From the NCBI GenBank assembly GCA_037043015.1, contig CM073325.1, forward strand, positions 4,838,501 to 4,902,500: DNA of 64,000 bases, in the 5' to 3' direction. The translations under genes were made by a program, and so were the position numbers. This DNA comes from Bryum argenteum (lineage: Eukaryota > Streptophyta > Bryopsida > Bryales > Bryaceae). Shown in pieces: positions 35,434-44,210 of this stretch (position 1 is its first letter; every line of letters begins with the position of its first letter). The notes under the pieces were generated by a model, which saw nothing but the letters and a program-made list of their open reading frames with translations, was not told where the DNA came from and did not search any database.

Positions 35434-36594
35434 TTACAGGTCAATGACTCTAGACAATTTCTGAATGCGGTTGAGCAAGAAATCTCCCTGCTTAATTGTA
35501 GCCTGATACAAGGCGTTCTTCGCATCCGGTCGGTTGGTCTCGAGCACGCCCGCCACTTTGTCAATCTTACAGTTCAACTTCCCGGCAGCAATGAACCTCG
35601 AAAGCTCCAAATCGAGAAAATTCACGCTCACACCAAAAGCCTTCGCCATAGCTTCCATCGTCACGCTCTTGTATGATTCCAGAAACTGCGAGTATGCCAC
35701 AACCCTAACTTCGCGCATGTAGAATCGGAAATGAGGATGCAGGTACCGGTCCAGTCGAATTTGGTCAGTCAAACCGGCGAACGCCACAAAGAACGTCTTG
35801 TATTGGCACTCATAGAGCGCATTCAAGAAGTCGGACAGATGGTTAATCTTCCCTATCACCGTCAAAATCTCCGGAGCATCGACTACTTTCTGCCGCAACG
35901 CCACGCGGTCGAGGGATATAATACTCGTCAAAACAGAGTAAAAAATGAAATTATCGTATGAAAAAAGCTCAGTGGTAGTGAACGTCGAAATTGAGTCGAG
36001 GAACAACGTCGCTGCTTGCTTGAAGTTCCGTGTCGCCATACAATACAGGCCTTCGTAGACCTTAAGCCTGTTTTTGCGTTCCCAATCACCGCCCTCGTCG
36101 AACAAACTCTTCGCCTTATCAATGTTGCGTGAGATTAGGGTAAAATCAAGATGGAAAAACCCTAATCGCAAGGTATGGAAAACGAGGTCCATCTTCTGCC
36201 CTACGGCGACCGTCTTGGCTTCCGTGATTTTCAGCTGCTCCAGCGAGTTCACCTTGTCGCCGATACGGACGTAGAAAAGCGCCTTCGCGAGAAGAGCCTC
36301 TCGTACCTCGCTCTCACCGAGATTCTCCTCCGCATCGGCGATCTTCTCATCAAGCTTCTTAAGCTCGGCGTCGTTCTTGCTGTTCATGGCATCCAGAACG
36401 GCTTGATCGAGCGCCCAATCAAGCTCAGAACAGCATGCTTGGTACAGACCAGCCATGTCGTCGGCCTGAATGAGCCCCAGAACCTCCTCCTTCAAAGACG
36501 CTTTCTCGATATCCTCCACATCGGGCGACCGCAGCAGGAAGAGCTTGTGCGCCAGCACGAGCTTGGAATCCTGCGAGGCCTCTTGCTCCTCCAT
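35434..36594 (-). CDS. RPN7: 26S proteasome regulatory subunit RPN7 (PSMD6 homologue), intronless
   Basis: Non-ATPase subunit of the 19S lid, which helps hold the lid together for ubiquitin-dependent proteolysis in cytosol and nucleus. The frame encodes 386 residues from MEEQEASQDS; plant RPN7 proteins are of about this length. An upstream in-frame ATG would add seven residues (MQEISGT), but the MEEQ start fits the family better. Visible family blocks are KKLDEKIADAEENLGESEVRE, VYEGLYCMATRNFKQAA, LDSISTFTTTELF, PHFRFYMREVRVVAYSQFLE and the PCI/winged-helix end ELSRFIAAGKLNCKIDKVAG, ending RIQKLSRVIDL as in other plants. The coding region has no intron, which is unusual and may mean a retrocopy. 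No stops or shifts occur. A truncated copy of its 3' end lies at 31791-31953. Confidence 0.96.
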   Translation of the reverse strand: MEEQEASQDSKLVLAHKLFLLRSPDVEDIEKASLKEEVLGLIQADDMAGLYQACCSELDWALDQAVLDAMNSKNDAELKKLDEKIADAEENLGESEVREALLAKALFYVRIGDKVNSLEQLKITEAKTVAVGQKMDLVFHTLRLGFFHLDFTLISRNIDKAKSLFDEGGDWERKNRLKVYEGLYCMATRNFKQAATLFLDSISTFTTTELFSYDNFIFYSVLTSIISLDRVALRQKVVDAPEILTVIGKINHLSDFLNALYECQYKTFFVAFAGLTDQIRLDRYLHPHFRFYMREVRVVAYSQFLESYKSVTMEAMAKAFGVSVNFLDLELSRFIAAGKLNCKIDKVAGVLETNRPDAKNALYQATIKQGDFLLNRIQKLSRVIDL

Positions 36595-36954
36595 TGTCCC
36601 TGAGATCTCTTGCAATTAGGGTTTGATCAACTCGGGATTGCGAGAGCCGACTCAAATGAACCTTCAAAATGAGCTCCGAGAACTGAAAATTCAATCACGA
36701 CGGGCTCCTCCGAGCTTGCGAGAAATGGCGAACTGGAAAAACGTAGGGCTACAATGGGAGAGAAGACGCTCCCGTGAGAAGCATCGCTCAACGAACGTTC
36801 GAGGCATACGTCGACGAACGAAACCTCAACTACGTCGGGATAGATGACGAAGATGATTCATGAAGCAACCGTTTAATGTATGAACACTTATTTTTCAGCA
36901 ATTAGGTAATCCACTATACTTGAAGTAGTGGAATGAGTGGCTTCCTATTTTCCA
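36595..36954. other. Upstream region of RPN7
   Basis: The first 250 bp are GC-balanced and could hold the RPN7 promoter and 5' leader. No clear TATA box was picked out. No further gene seen. Confidence 0.4.
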
Positions 36955-36969
36955 GTGATTAGCAAATAG

Positions 36970-37093
36970 CGTCCACCCTGAGAGGGGTTAGTAGTCCTAT
37001 ACCACTGTTGTTATGTCCTGTGGGCATATCATCAAGGGTATGTCGAACTGACACTTTATTCACGCCAACCCTCACGGGTCTGGTGTTCTTCTT
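36970..37093 (+). mobile_element. Short 5'-truncated SINE copy with 15-bp target duplication
   Basis: A 124-bp insert is flanked by perfect 15-bp direct repeats GTGATTAGCAAATAG (36955-36969 and 37094-37108). Its 3' part (from about 37012: TGTTGTTATGTCC, GTGGGCATATCATCAA, TTTATTCACGCC, GGGTCTGGTGTTCTT) matches the body of the 5S-headed SINE at 38302-38542. The head region is not 5S-like, so this copy is truncated or has a different head. Long target duplications identify LINE-mobilised insertion. Confidence 0.88.
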
Positions 37094-37108
37094 GTGATTA
37101 GCAAATAG

Positions 37109-37729
37109 AATAGACGAAGTTTCCCTATTTACGATACATATAAGCATTCACAATAGTAATTACAAAAACAAGAAGTGACAAATATAGGTTAACCTTTAAT
37201 TAGACACTCTATTGTATGTACGCATGAGGTACACTAAGAGTGATTGTAGGGTGTTCAAATCTTCATTGGAGCAAGATTTTTCCATGCACGTTTGGCCGTT
37301 TTTAGGTGCTCATGCCTTACACTTTCGAAGGGAAGGTAGGGTGTTCATCAATTTACAGTGTTGTAAAATTGTCCACTTTCTTGAATGTACACATGAGATT
37401 TTACCGAATTCTCTAATGAATTCCCTAAGTACATTCAATATGTGGTTCAATTTCAAACATTTAAATATTGTAAAAAAGACAACTCTCAAAAGTAGCTCAA
37501 GAAGCTTCAATTTGTTTGCCAAAATTTACTCATAATTATCTGAGTATCTTAGTTCAACCCTTCAAATTGTTGATTTTTTTGTCGTGCTTATTAAATAAGT
37601 GGCTGGCTCTTTGGCACCGATAACTTAAAAAAGGAAACCAATAGAAAAGAGACTTCATACTATGAGGAGAGAGGTAGTTTATATTTTTTTGATTATGGCC
37701 TTGCGCATGGGTTGTACAATTGTATGTAG
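37109..37729. other. Intergenic DNA, nothing recognised
   Basis: AT-rich DNA with no motif-bearing frame. Confidence 0.45.
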
Positions 37730-37741
37730 CGCTTGGGGTAA

Positions 37742-38117
37742 AGATAGATAGAAGATAGATAGATAGATAAAAACTCCGGTCTCTTTCTTAGGGGCCGGCG
37801 TGAATGAAGTGTTCGTTCGTAATGCTAATATCCCGATGGTCACCGGACAAGGGGAAATTGGAACAATACTACTTCCCCCTCTCGAGGGTGAACACTATAA
37901 CTACGCTAGTTTCTAGCCTAGTCACTAGTGCCTTGAAGATACTTGACATGGTATCTCCCCAAAGGGCTTTGAGGTACCCATACAACAAGGTCCAAGGACC
38001 TCCCACAATAGTTGGTGGACTATAGTGGTGAGCAACACATCGGCATGGGGAATAGAACCCACGACCTCCTCATTGGGGGCCTAAGCCCTAACCACCAAGC
38101 CAAGGCTTGTGGTGCCT
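37742..38117 (-). mobile_element. tRNA-derived SINE, full length
   Basis: Minus-strand element of about 376 bp with near-perfect 12-bp target duplications (CGCTTGGGGTAA at 37730-37741 and CGCTTGAGGTAA at 38118-38129). At its 5' end lies a Pol III A box (minus-strand TGGCTTGGTGGTTAGG, within 38080-38103), and about 25-30 bp on a B box (GGGTTCTATTCC, 38049-38060), the tRNA-type internal promoter. The 3' part carries CGAACGAACACTTCATTCACGCC, like the 3' conserved domain of plant SINEs and the same as in the 5S-headed SINE nearby. It ends in a (TATC)n tail. It depends on LINE machinery to move. Confidence 0.88.
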
Positions 38118-38301
38118 CGCTTGAGGTAACTAAATGTGTAATCTCACATGGATGATATGCATTGGCTTTAACCCTTAAATGTCTAGCTATACGAATTGGG
38201 GCAGCCCAAAATTGGATCACAACATATTTGGACTTGGGCATCATGAACAGTGCACTTTTTGAACTTGGGCATCATGAATGATCCAATCAATGATGAGCTT
38301 G

Positions 38302-38542
38302 TAAATAAATACATAAATAAATAAGAACACCAAACCCTTGTGGGTCTGGCGTGAATAAAATGCTCGTTCGACCTACCTTTGATGATATGCCCACGGGACA
38401 TAACAACAATGAAAAAGATAAATGGATGCAGCACCGGGACTTCCCGGGAGGTCACCCATTCTAGTACTATTCCGGCCCAAAGGAATTTAACTTCAGAGTT
38501 CTGATGGGATCTAGTGTAGTAGCCTTGGTATGAGCGCATCTC
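38302..38542 (-). mobile_element. 5S rRNA-headed SINE nested in MITE
   Basis: A 241-bp insert is flanked by an 8-bp direct repeat TGAGCTTG (38294-38301, 38543-38550). The uninterrupted MITE at 28 kb shows this sequence once (GATGAGCTTGCAACC), proving the insertion site. Read on the minus strand, the 5' 119 bp are a 5S rRNA sequence, followed by a short link, the SINE body (GTTATGTCCCGTGGGC, CGAACGAGCATTTTATTCACGCC, GGGTTTGGTGTT) and a TTATTTATTTATGTATTT tail. No TG...CA ends or primer site exist, so it is not an LTR of a 5S-carrying TRIM element. Confidence 0.88.
38424..38542 (-). ncRNA. 5S rRNA-derived head with Pol III internal control region
   Basis: Minus strand starts GAGATGCGCTCATACC and continues with ATCCCATCAGAACTCTGAAG, TTGGGCCGGAATAGTACTAG and AATGGGTGACCTCCCGGGAA, ending GGTGCTGCATCC. 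This is a full-length match to plant 5S rRNA. The box C/intermediate region is conserved, while box A has changed (AAGTTAAATTCCTTTGGGC in place of AAGTTAAGCGTGCTTGGGC). It is a transposon promoter or pseudogene, not a working 5S gene: it is a single copy with substitutions and continues into a SINE body. Confidence 0.9.
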
Positions 38543-38787
38543 TGAGCTTGCAACCTCCTACAAGGTTATGTACAACCCCTATCTACCTACCACAATCTTT
38601 TCGAAGCACAAAATCACTCATACAAATTGTGATTTGAATTGTAAAATTTCACTTTTTGAATGCATCACAAGAAGGTGACCAGTTTGACATCAAAATATAA
38701 GTGAAAAGTTGAGTACATTGAGAGCTACAAAGGAGAGATTCTGTTGGAAACGGCCCCCTTGGGGCCGCTAAAACGTTTAAGGGTTAA

Positions 38788-39568
38788 GGTAGAAGCGAAA
38801 TTGCCTCACTATGACTTCCGGCCTAGTCATTTGGCAACCCAGTAATAAATTGAAAACTTTGAGACAGAATGGTTGTTTAGAACTAGTTCATACAACAACA
38901 GCAAAGGCATGAGGGGTAGGTGTGAACAGTTGCAACCAATTGCAATTGTGTATGCATCGGCCAAATGTGCACACTCCTACAATGCACGTAATTAGGGGCA
39001 AAATAGACACTGTTCAAAACATGAACTGTTTTGTTCTCCCTTCGAACTTGATGATGATCAGGTTGTGTCGGTGACATGACCATATGCATGAGTGAAATTA
39101 CACAACGCTGTATATCCCAGATTGGTGCAATTTTCCTACAGATTCCGATCAGAAACCAATCTGAACAGATACATTTTGAGCAGGAATCAATTTGAACAGA
39201 TATATTCCAGCAAGAATCAATTTGAACAGATATATTTTGAGCAGGAATTAATTTGGGGATAGAAAAAAGTAGCCACACATCAGAAAATTAAGAGTCACAA
39301 TATGATGCTCTGTTTTGCATTCATAATGTAGGGTAATCTACCCTGAGGGTCTCACAACGACACAGTTTTTTTGTATCATGGGAGCTCGTCCATTACAAAA
39401 GTATACTAACTCTGCAACAGGAAGCCAATCGAATCGAGAGACTACAATCATCAGCAAAAGGATGAGTGAAGAGCTAGCTAGAAGATGGACTTTCTGAATA
39501 CCAACATGCAAGAACTATTCTGGCATGAGGGAGAAATAAAAATTGAATATTGTTGTGAGAGAATGTCA
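38788..39568. other. 3' flank of G-patch gene
   Basis: AT-rich. A short array of TTTGAACAGATATATT(T/C) variants lies near 39160-39245. No gene recognised. Confidence 0.5.
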
Positions 39569-41772
39569 TTACGATCTAGACTTGAGCGAGACTTTCTTCC
39601 CCTCTACTACAAACTTGGAGCTCTTCAGCAGCTGCAAAGTACACACAACAAACAACACTGGGTTACTTAATACACACATGAATCCATTTATGCATGTAGA
39701 AGAAAAAATCATTTCATTAATATACATCTGCAAAACAAAATCTGAAGCCACTTGCTACGTAAATATCTAATATATAGATAATTACCTTCTCCCGGAAGCT
39801 ATCTGCTTCGTCTTTGCTTGAAAACAAGCCAGTTGATGCCGTCACTCTCTTCTGCAGTCTTTTCAAGCTCATCCTTTTCTCAGGAACCTGTTCATCAATC
39901 AAAACAAAAGTCCAGATTAATTCATGATCTTAGGGCACAGTGACTCTTTCGAATGCACTAAAATTCCTCGAGAGGAAATGTGACATGAAAGAAGAACGTG
40001 AGCAATGCAAACTCTTACCTCTGTGAGAAACTGAGCCACTAGTTCTTTAAACTTCATTTTGGATCCCTTCTGCAGAGGACTTTCGATAGCAGAAGTTTCG
40101 TCTCTTTTCCTCTTCTTCTCAGATTTTTCCTCAGCTACCGTCTCACGTTGACTGTCACCGCTGACTGCTTCCTCATCACTCTCTTCAACATTAGCAAAGA
40201 CTTTCTTCTGTCCTGGACGTGATGTAATCTTCACTCCTTCAATCTTCAAGGCCCTCTCACCTTGACCTAATCCCTTCTTCCCCGTTGTTGCCTTGTCGTT
40301 AACAAGGTTGTACAGGTTCTCCTGGTCTTGCTCAGAGAATTGAGTCCGACCATTTTCACTCGGCCTTTCTCCATTCACAGTCTCCCGAACCTTCGACCCA
40401 AGCGCCCCACTTCTCACAAAACCATATTTCGTGCCCCACCAATCTGCAGCTATCTCTGGTAGAGGAGTGTTCTCTTCTATTTCTACGAAATCGACCACCT
40501 CCTTGGTTTCAGTGATCTTCACCTCCGCTGCAACAGCTGCAACGAAACAGCTCAGTACACGCAGAGGCGACCGCAACTAAGGCAAACTATGATTAGATTT
40601 TGGACCAAAAACAATTGTCAATGAGCCACTCACCTTTTTCAACAACAATTGGCGCGATCTCAGCAGGAGCTGCCTCGTCTTTCTTTCCTCCCTGACGACA
40701 GAAGAGCAAGACGTAAGCTCTCACACTATGCCGAATGCAATCAACAGGGTAATAGTGCTCAGGAGGAGAACGATAACAACGAAAGCATTGCTTTCCCTTA
40801 TCTTGTACCGAGAGCACTACTACTCGAATAAAGCTGATTTCCCATACTTTTCAATTTTTGATGCAAAGTGTGTACTTACAAGTATGGCATTAAGATCCGT
40901 GGCAGAGTAACCCGAGACTAACTTGCCCCCTTCTCGTCTTTTGTACCTGCAATATGAACAGCATCCTCAGGCTATTGAAGAGGACTGATAGCAAGTTCAT
41001 CCGAACAAGTAAACAGAAAATTCATGCTAGCTACTTTCCGATTCTCAACACCCTCAGATTGTAGAACTCTTTCGCTCAACTAAGTTGTGGCCAGGCCTTA
41101 GTTCCAAAGGCACAAGATTCAATCACACACCTCCCCTGTGGTCGAGCGATCTTCTTCACTACGGGCACAGCTTCAACAGATTCATCATCGCTACTGTCTT
41201 CATCACTACTGCTCTTCTTATCCTCGCCCGACTTGTCTTCCGGTTCGGCAGCTTTCTGCATCACATCACACAACTCAATAGGGTTCACAAGAATTCATCA
41301 GAACGGAAGATTTTACCCCTTCGAACATCAACAGCTCCTCTACTTACCACTTTCAGGTTCTTCAGAATGTTATCAAAAATGTGGGTGTTGACGGTCCAGT
41401 TAGCTGCGGCTTTTTTCTGTTCATCAGTACCGATACCTGCACCATCATTATAACTCATCAAACAATTGCCTACGAGAAATTCGAAGCGAAACCCCAATTC
41501 GAAGAAAAACCCTAATAGCCCACCTGAATTGTCCTTCCGTTGTTTGACGCGAATGTGCGATTTCATTCCTTGCTTATCCTTTCCGAGACCGCTTCCTTCT
41601 TCCCACCCCTGCAAGAAACACACAAGATTGTAACAACCGCTTTGGATTCAGGGAATCAGCAAGCGAGGGATTTATTAGGGCAAGAACGGACCATCTGAGT
41701 CATGAGGCGGAAGGCCAGGGAGTCCTTGGCCACGCCTTGGAACAGCGGAGGGGGATCGACAACCGCAGCCAT
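39569..41772 (-). CDS. G-patch domain protein (plant GPATCH4/PINX1-like), nine exons
   Basis: Plant D111/G-patch protein, related to nucleolar RNA-processing factors, about 395 residues. Exons: 41772-41692, 41608-41524, 41436-41348, 41255-41131, 40946-40880, 40691-40634, 40536-40019, 39887-39786, 39631-39569. Phases agree at every junction. The N-terminus [17 protein letters not shown] leads into the G-patch, split by intron 1: [28 protein letters not shown]. Then an acidic stretch ([12 protein letters not shown]), [20 protein letters not shown], the [17 protein letters not shown] block, [20 protein letters not shown], a KKRKRD nuclear-localisation-like motif, and the C-terminal [17 protein letters not shown]. 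This order matches plant homologues. All splice sites are GT-AG. Function (rRNA processing or splicing helicase cofactor) is inferred from the G-patch family. Confidence 0.92.
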
Positions 41773-43557
41773 GGCGAAAAGCGAGTAAGAATCGAAAGGC
41801 GAAGACGATGATGGTGCGATGGAGCTCGGAGCTTCGAAGCTCCAAAACTCAAAGGACCTTCAATAGTAGGGTTCCGGACGATTTAGAGAGGGGTCTGGAC
41901 TGTTCTCGTATGGCAGGATCGTGACCGTCCGATAAGATGGTGTTCGACGGCTCCAATCGCGTCTTTCAGTTCAAAGGTCGAAAAAAGCTTGTGGTCACTT
42001 TTGGCCCTTTTTAGGCAAACTTGTGGTATGAACACCCTTCTCAAAAAGCATTTCCTTGAAAAAATTTCCTTATTCTTAAGCAAAGTTTCACCTATTCCTG
42101 TGCACACATGATTTTACTTTAACCCTTAATTTTTTTTTTTTTTTTTTTAATTTTTTTAAAAACTTGAAACCTCGATTTAGTCTTATTTACATTCTTGAAA
42201 CCGCCTCTATGTACTCCCAAGGGTGAGAATGAGGTTATTTTACTTTGAACATACTTCTACTAGGTTGGAGTTCTTCTCCTTCTTCTTCACAAGTACACCC
42301 ATGTGGCGTTGCCATGCTCATACAAATATTTTCCAATATTATGAGGCCATAAATACTTAGAAATTTAATATCAGGGGATTCGTCAGCCATAATTGCAATC
42401 CGATCGTTGCCCACACCTTTGCAAAGAAACCAGCTTCTAACGACACCTCATACGCCTCAAGCCGAGCGACGAAGCCTGAGATCACAATGTCATGTTTAAA
42501 ACAAAACAAACTACCTCCTAATAATAAATAATGCTTCACTTTGGTTGTTGATTATTTATTATTTGAATGATCATAGCATCCAAAGTTTTTATGAAGTTTT
42601 TTTAGGGAGTAGTCGGAAGGCATTGTCTCTGTCATGCAAAGGGGGATTTGAAGATTTTTACCTCTAACATATTGGTCATATTGTTTTTCATGTTTATAAA
42701 GTCAAGGCAAATTTTTGTTTGGTTGGGTGGGTGGACGCGTTGTTAACAAAATCTTAAGAGACTATAGGTCCCATCCAGGTGGTAAAGTCATCATTGGAAG
42801 TGTTTGTTGATTTTGTTGTGCGTTTAACAATTATAACACAAATCTAATGTATGGACCCCAAAATATGAAAATTTGAAGTTTTTATGGTCCCAAAACTTCC
42901 GGAAACTGAAAAAAAATTATACTTAAAAAAAAAACACAAAAAGAAGAAAAGTGCATTGAGAAGCTTTCCCACCTTTTGGTTCAAGAAACCTTGAGTTGGA
43001 TAAGACAGGGTTGTAGTTTGAGATGGAGACACAAACATTGTCAAGGTTTGGGACGGCGATACAAAAACAACGTTTGCAACAAGGACACAAATAGAGATAG
43101 AAACACCAATTCAGGTAAAAATTACCAGATTTCCACCTAAATATTTGCATGCAGCAATGTTCCATGGGGCAAGATAATTAAGTCGGGTAAACTCATCAAA
43201 TTTTTTGAAGAGTCATTGCACATTCTCTCCCTTCACGCAAATAAATTTCTACAAGCAAAGAATGGAGATGACAATTTGGTACATTATTCAACAAGTTAAT
43301 TGATTATCGTTTATGGTAAAAAGGACAAAAGAATGGTGGGTTTCACACATTTAGGTGACTCTATTTATGAAAAATTCTAAAACTTCAAATCTTGACAATC
43401 TTGGTTTTATTAATTTTTATTTAATTTTTTTAATTTTCAATATATCTGAAAATCTCATACATTCTTTTGTGAAAACTAGACAATACAGTGATAAAACCCT
43501 CAACAAGCAAACTTGAGACACTTAGCTTTCTAAGTGTAACTATTATGATGAGTAATT

Positions 43558-43597
<40 letters not shown>

Positions 43598-44200
43598 GAA
43601 ACAATATTTAATTAAAATGAGCTTAATTGTCTCATAAATGTTAGACCTTGGTGCCCAAACAACTAAGACCATTTTACCAATACAGTGGTGCTTGGATTAG
43701 ATAAACGTTTTTGGACAAAGAAAAACGTTGATCTTATCCAAGTGTTGACCACAACGAAACAATGCCTCTTTGCATAATAAAGGGACATAGACAAAGTTCT
43801 TAACTAGACGTTGATCTCAACGAGGTTCATCTAAGAAAAACTATACTTACACAACAATGAGGGAAAATATGAATAAAATGCGCAAGACACATGCAAGAGG
43901 AGTGTAGGTGAAGGTGCCCATGGATGATTGTGGATGTCATCCACCCATTTGCATCCTGTAGTATGTTATACTGATCGGGTAGAGTCGTCCATATCGGGGG
44001 AGTGTAAGCCCCCTCTTGCAAAATGCAGGAGTCCAGTGGGAACCGGAAATTGCCAATTTGGTTGAATCGAGGTCATTGAAGATTATCGAAGCGGAATTGA
44101 AAAGGCACGGTCCAAATTTGTAATCAAGCAATTCCGAGTGATTGAAAATTATAATCAAGCAATTCCGAGTGATTGAAAACTATAATCAAGCAATTCCGAG
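41773..44200. other. Intergenic DNA, simple-sequence tracts
   Basis: It holds a poly-T tract near 42130-42165 next to TTTAACCCTTAA (possibly a MITE end remnant), an (AT)n microsatellite at about 43560-43590, and AT-rich filler. No coding content recognised. Confidence 0.55.
43560..43590. repeat. (AT)n microsatellite
   Basis: About fifteen consecutive AT units. Confidence 0.95.
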
Positions 44201-44210
44201 TGATTGATTG
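44121..44210. repeat. 31-bp tandem repeat just upstream of phosphoesterase gene
   Basis: Three units start TAATCAAGCAATTCCGAGTG at 44121, 44152 and 44183, nearly identical, and end at the first possible ATG of the next gene. The array lies in the likely promoter or 5' leader and could affect expression, though no known motif was identified. Confidence 0.9.

Larger units (their letters stand above)
38172..38783. mobile_element. TTAA-flanked MITE, copy 2 (interrupted by SINE)
   Basis: Starts CCCTTAAATG and ends GTTTAAGGG with TTAA on both sides (38168-38171, 38784-38787). It matches the MITE at 28119-28479 along its whole length except for the SINE at 38302-38542, and is moderately diverged from it. 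It has no coding content. Confidence 0.85.

Noticed and set aside
38302-38542. A Cassandra-type TRIM or solo LTR carrying 5S sequence
   Set aside because: The insert lacks TG...CA ends, has an 8-bp rather than 5-bp target duplication, begins at the 5S +1 position and ends in a simple AT tail. These fit a SINE better.
38424-38542. A functional 5S rRNA gene
   Set aside because: It is a single copy with substitutions in box A, no T-run terminator directly after it, and it continues into a SINE body.
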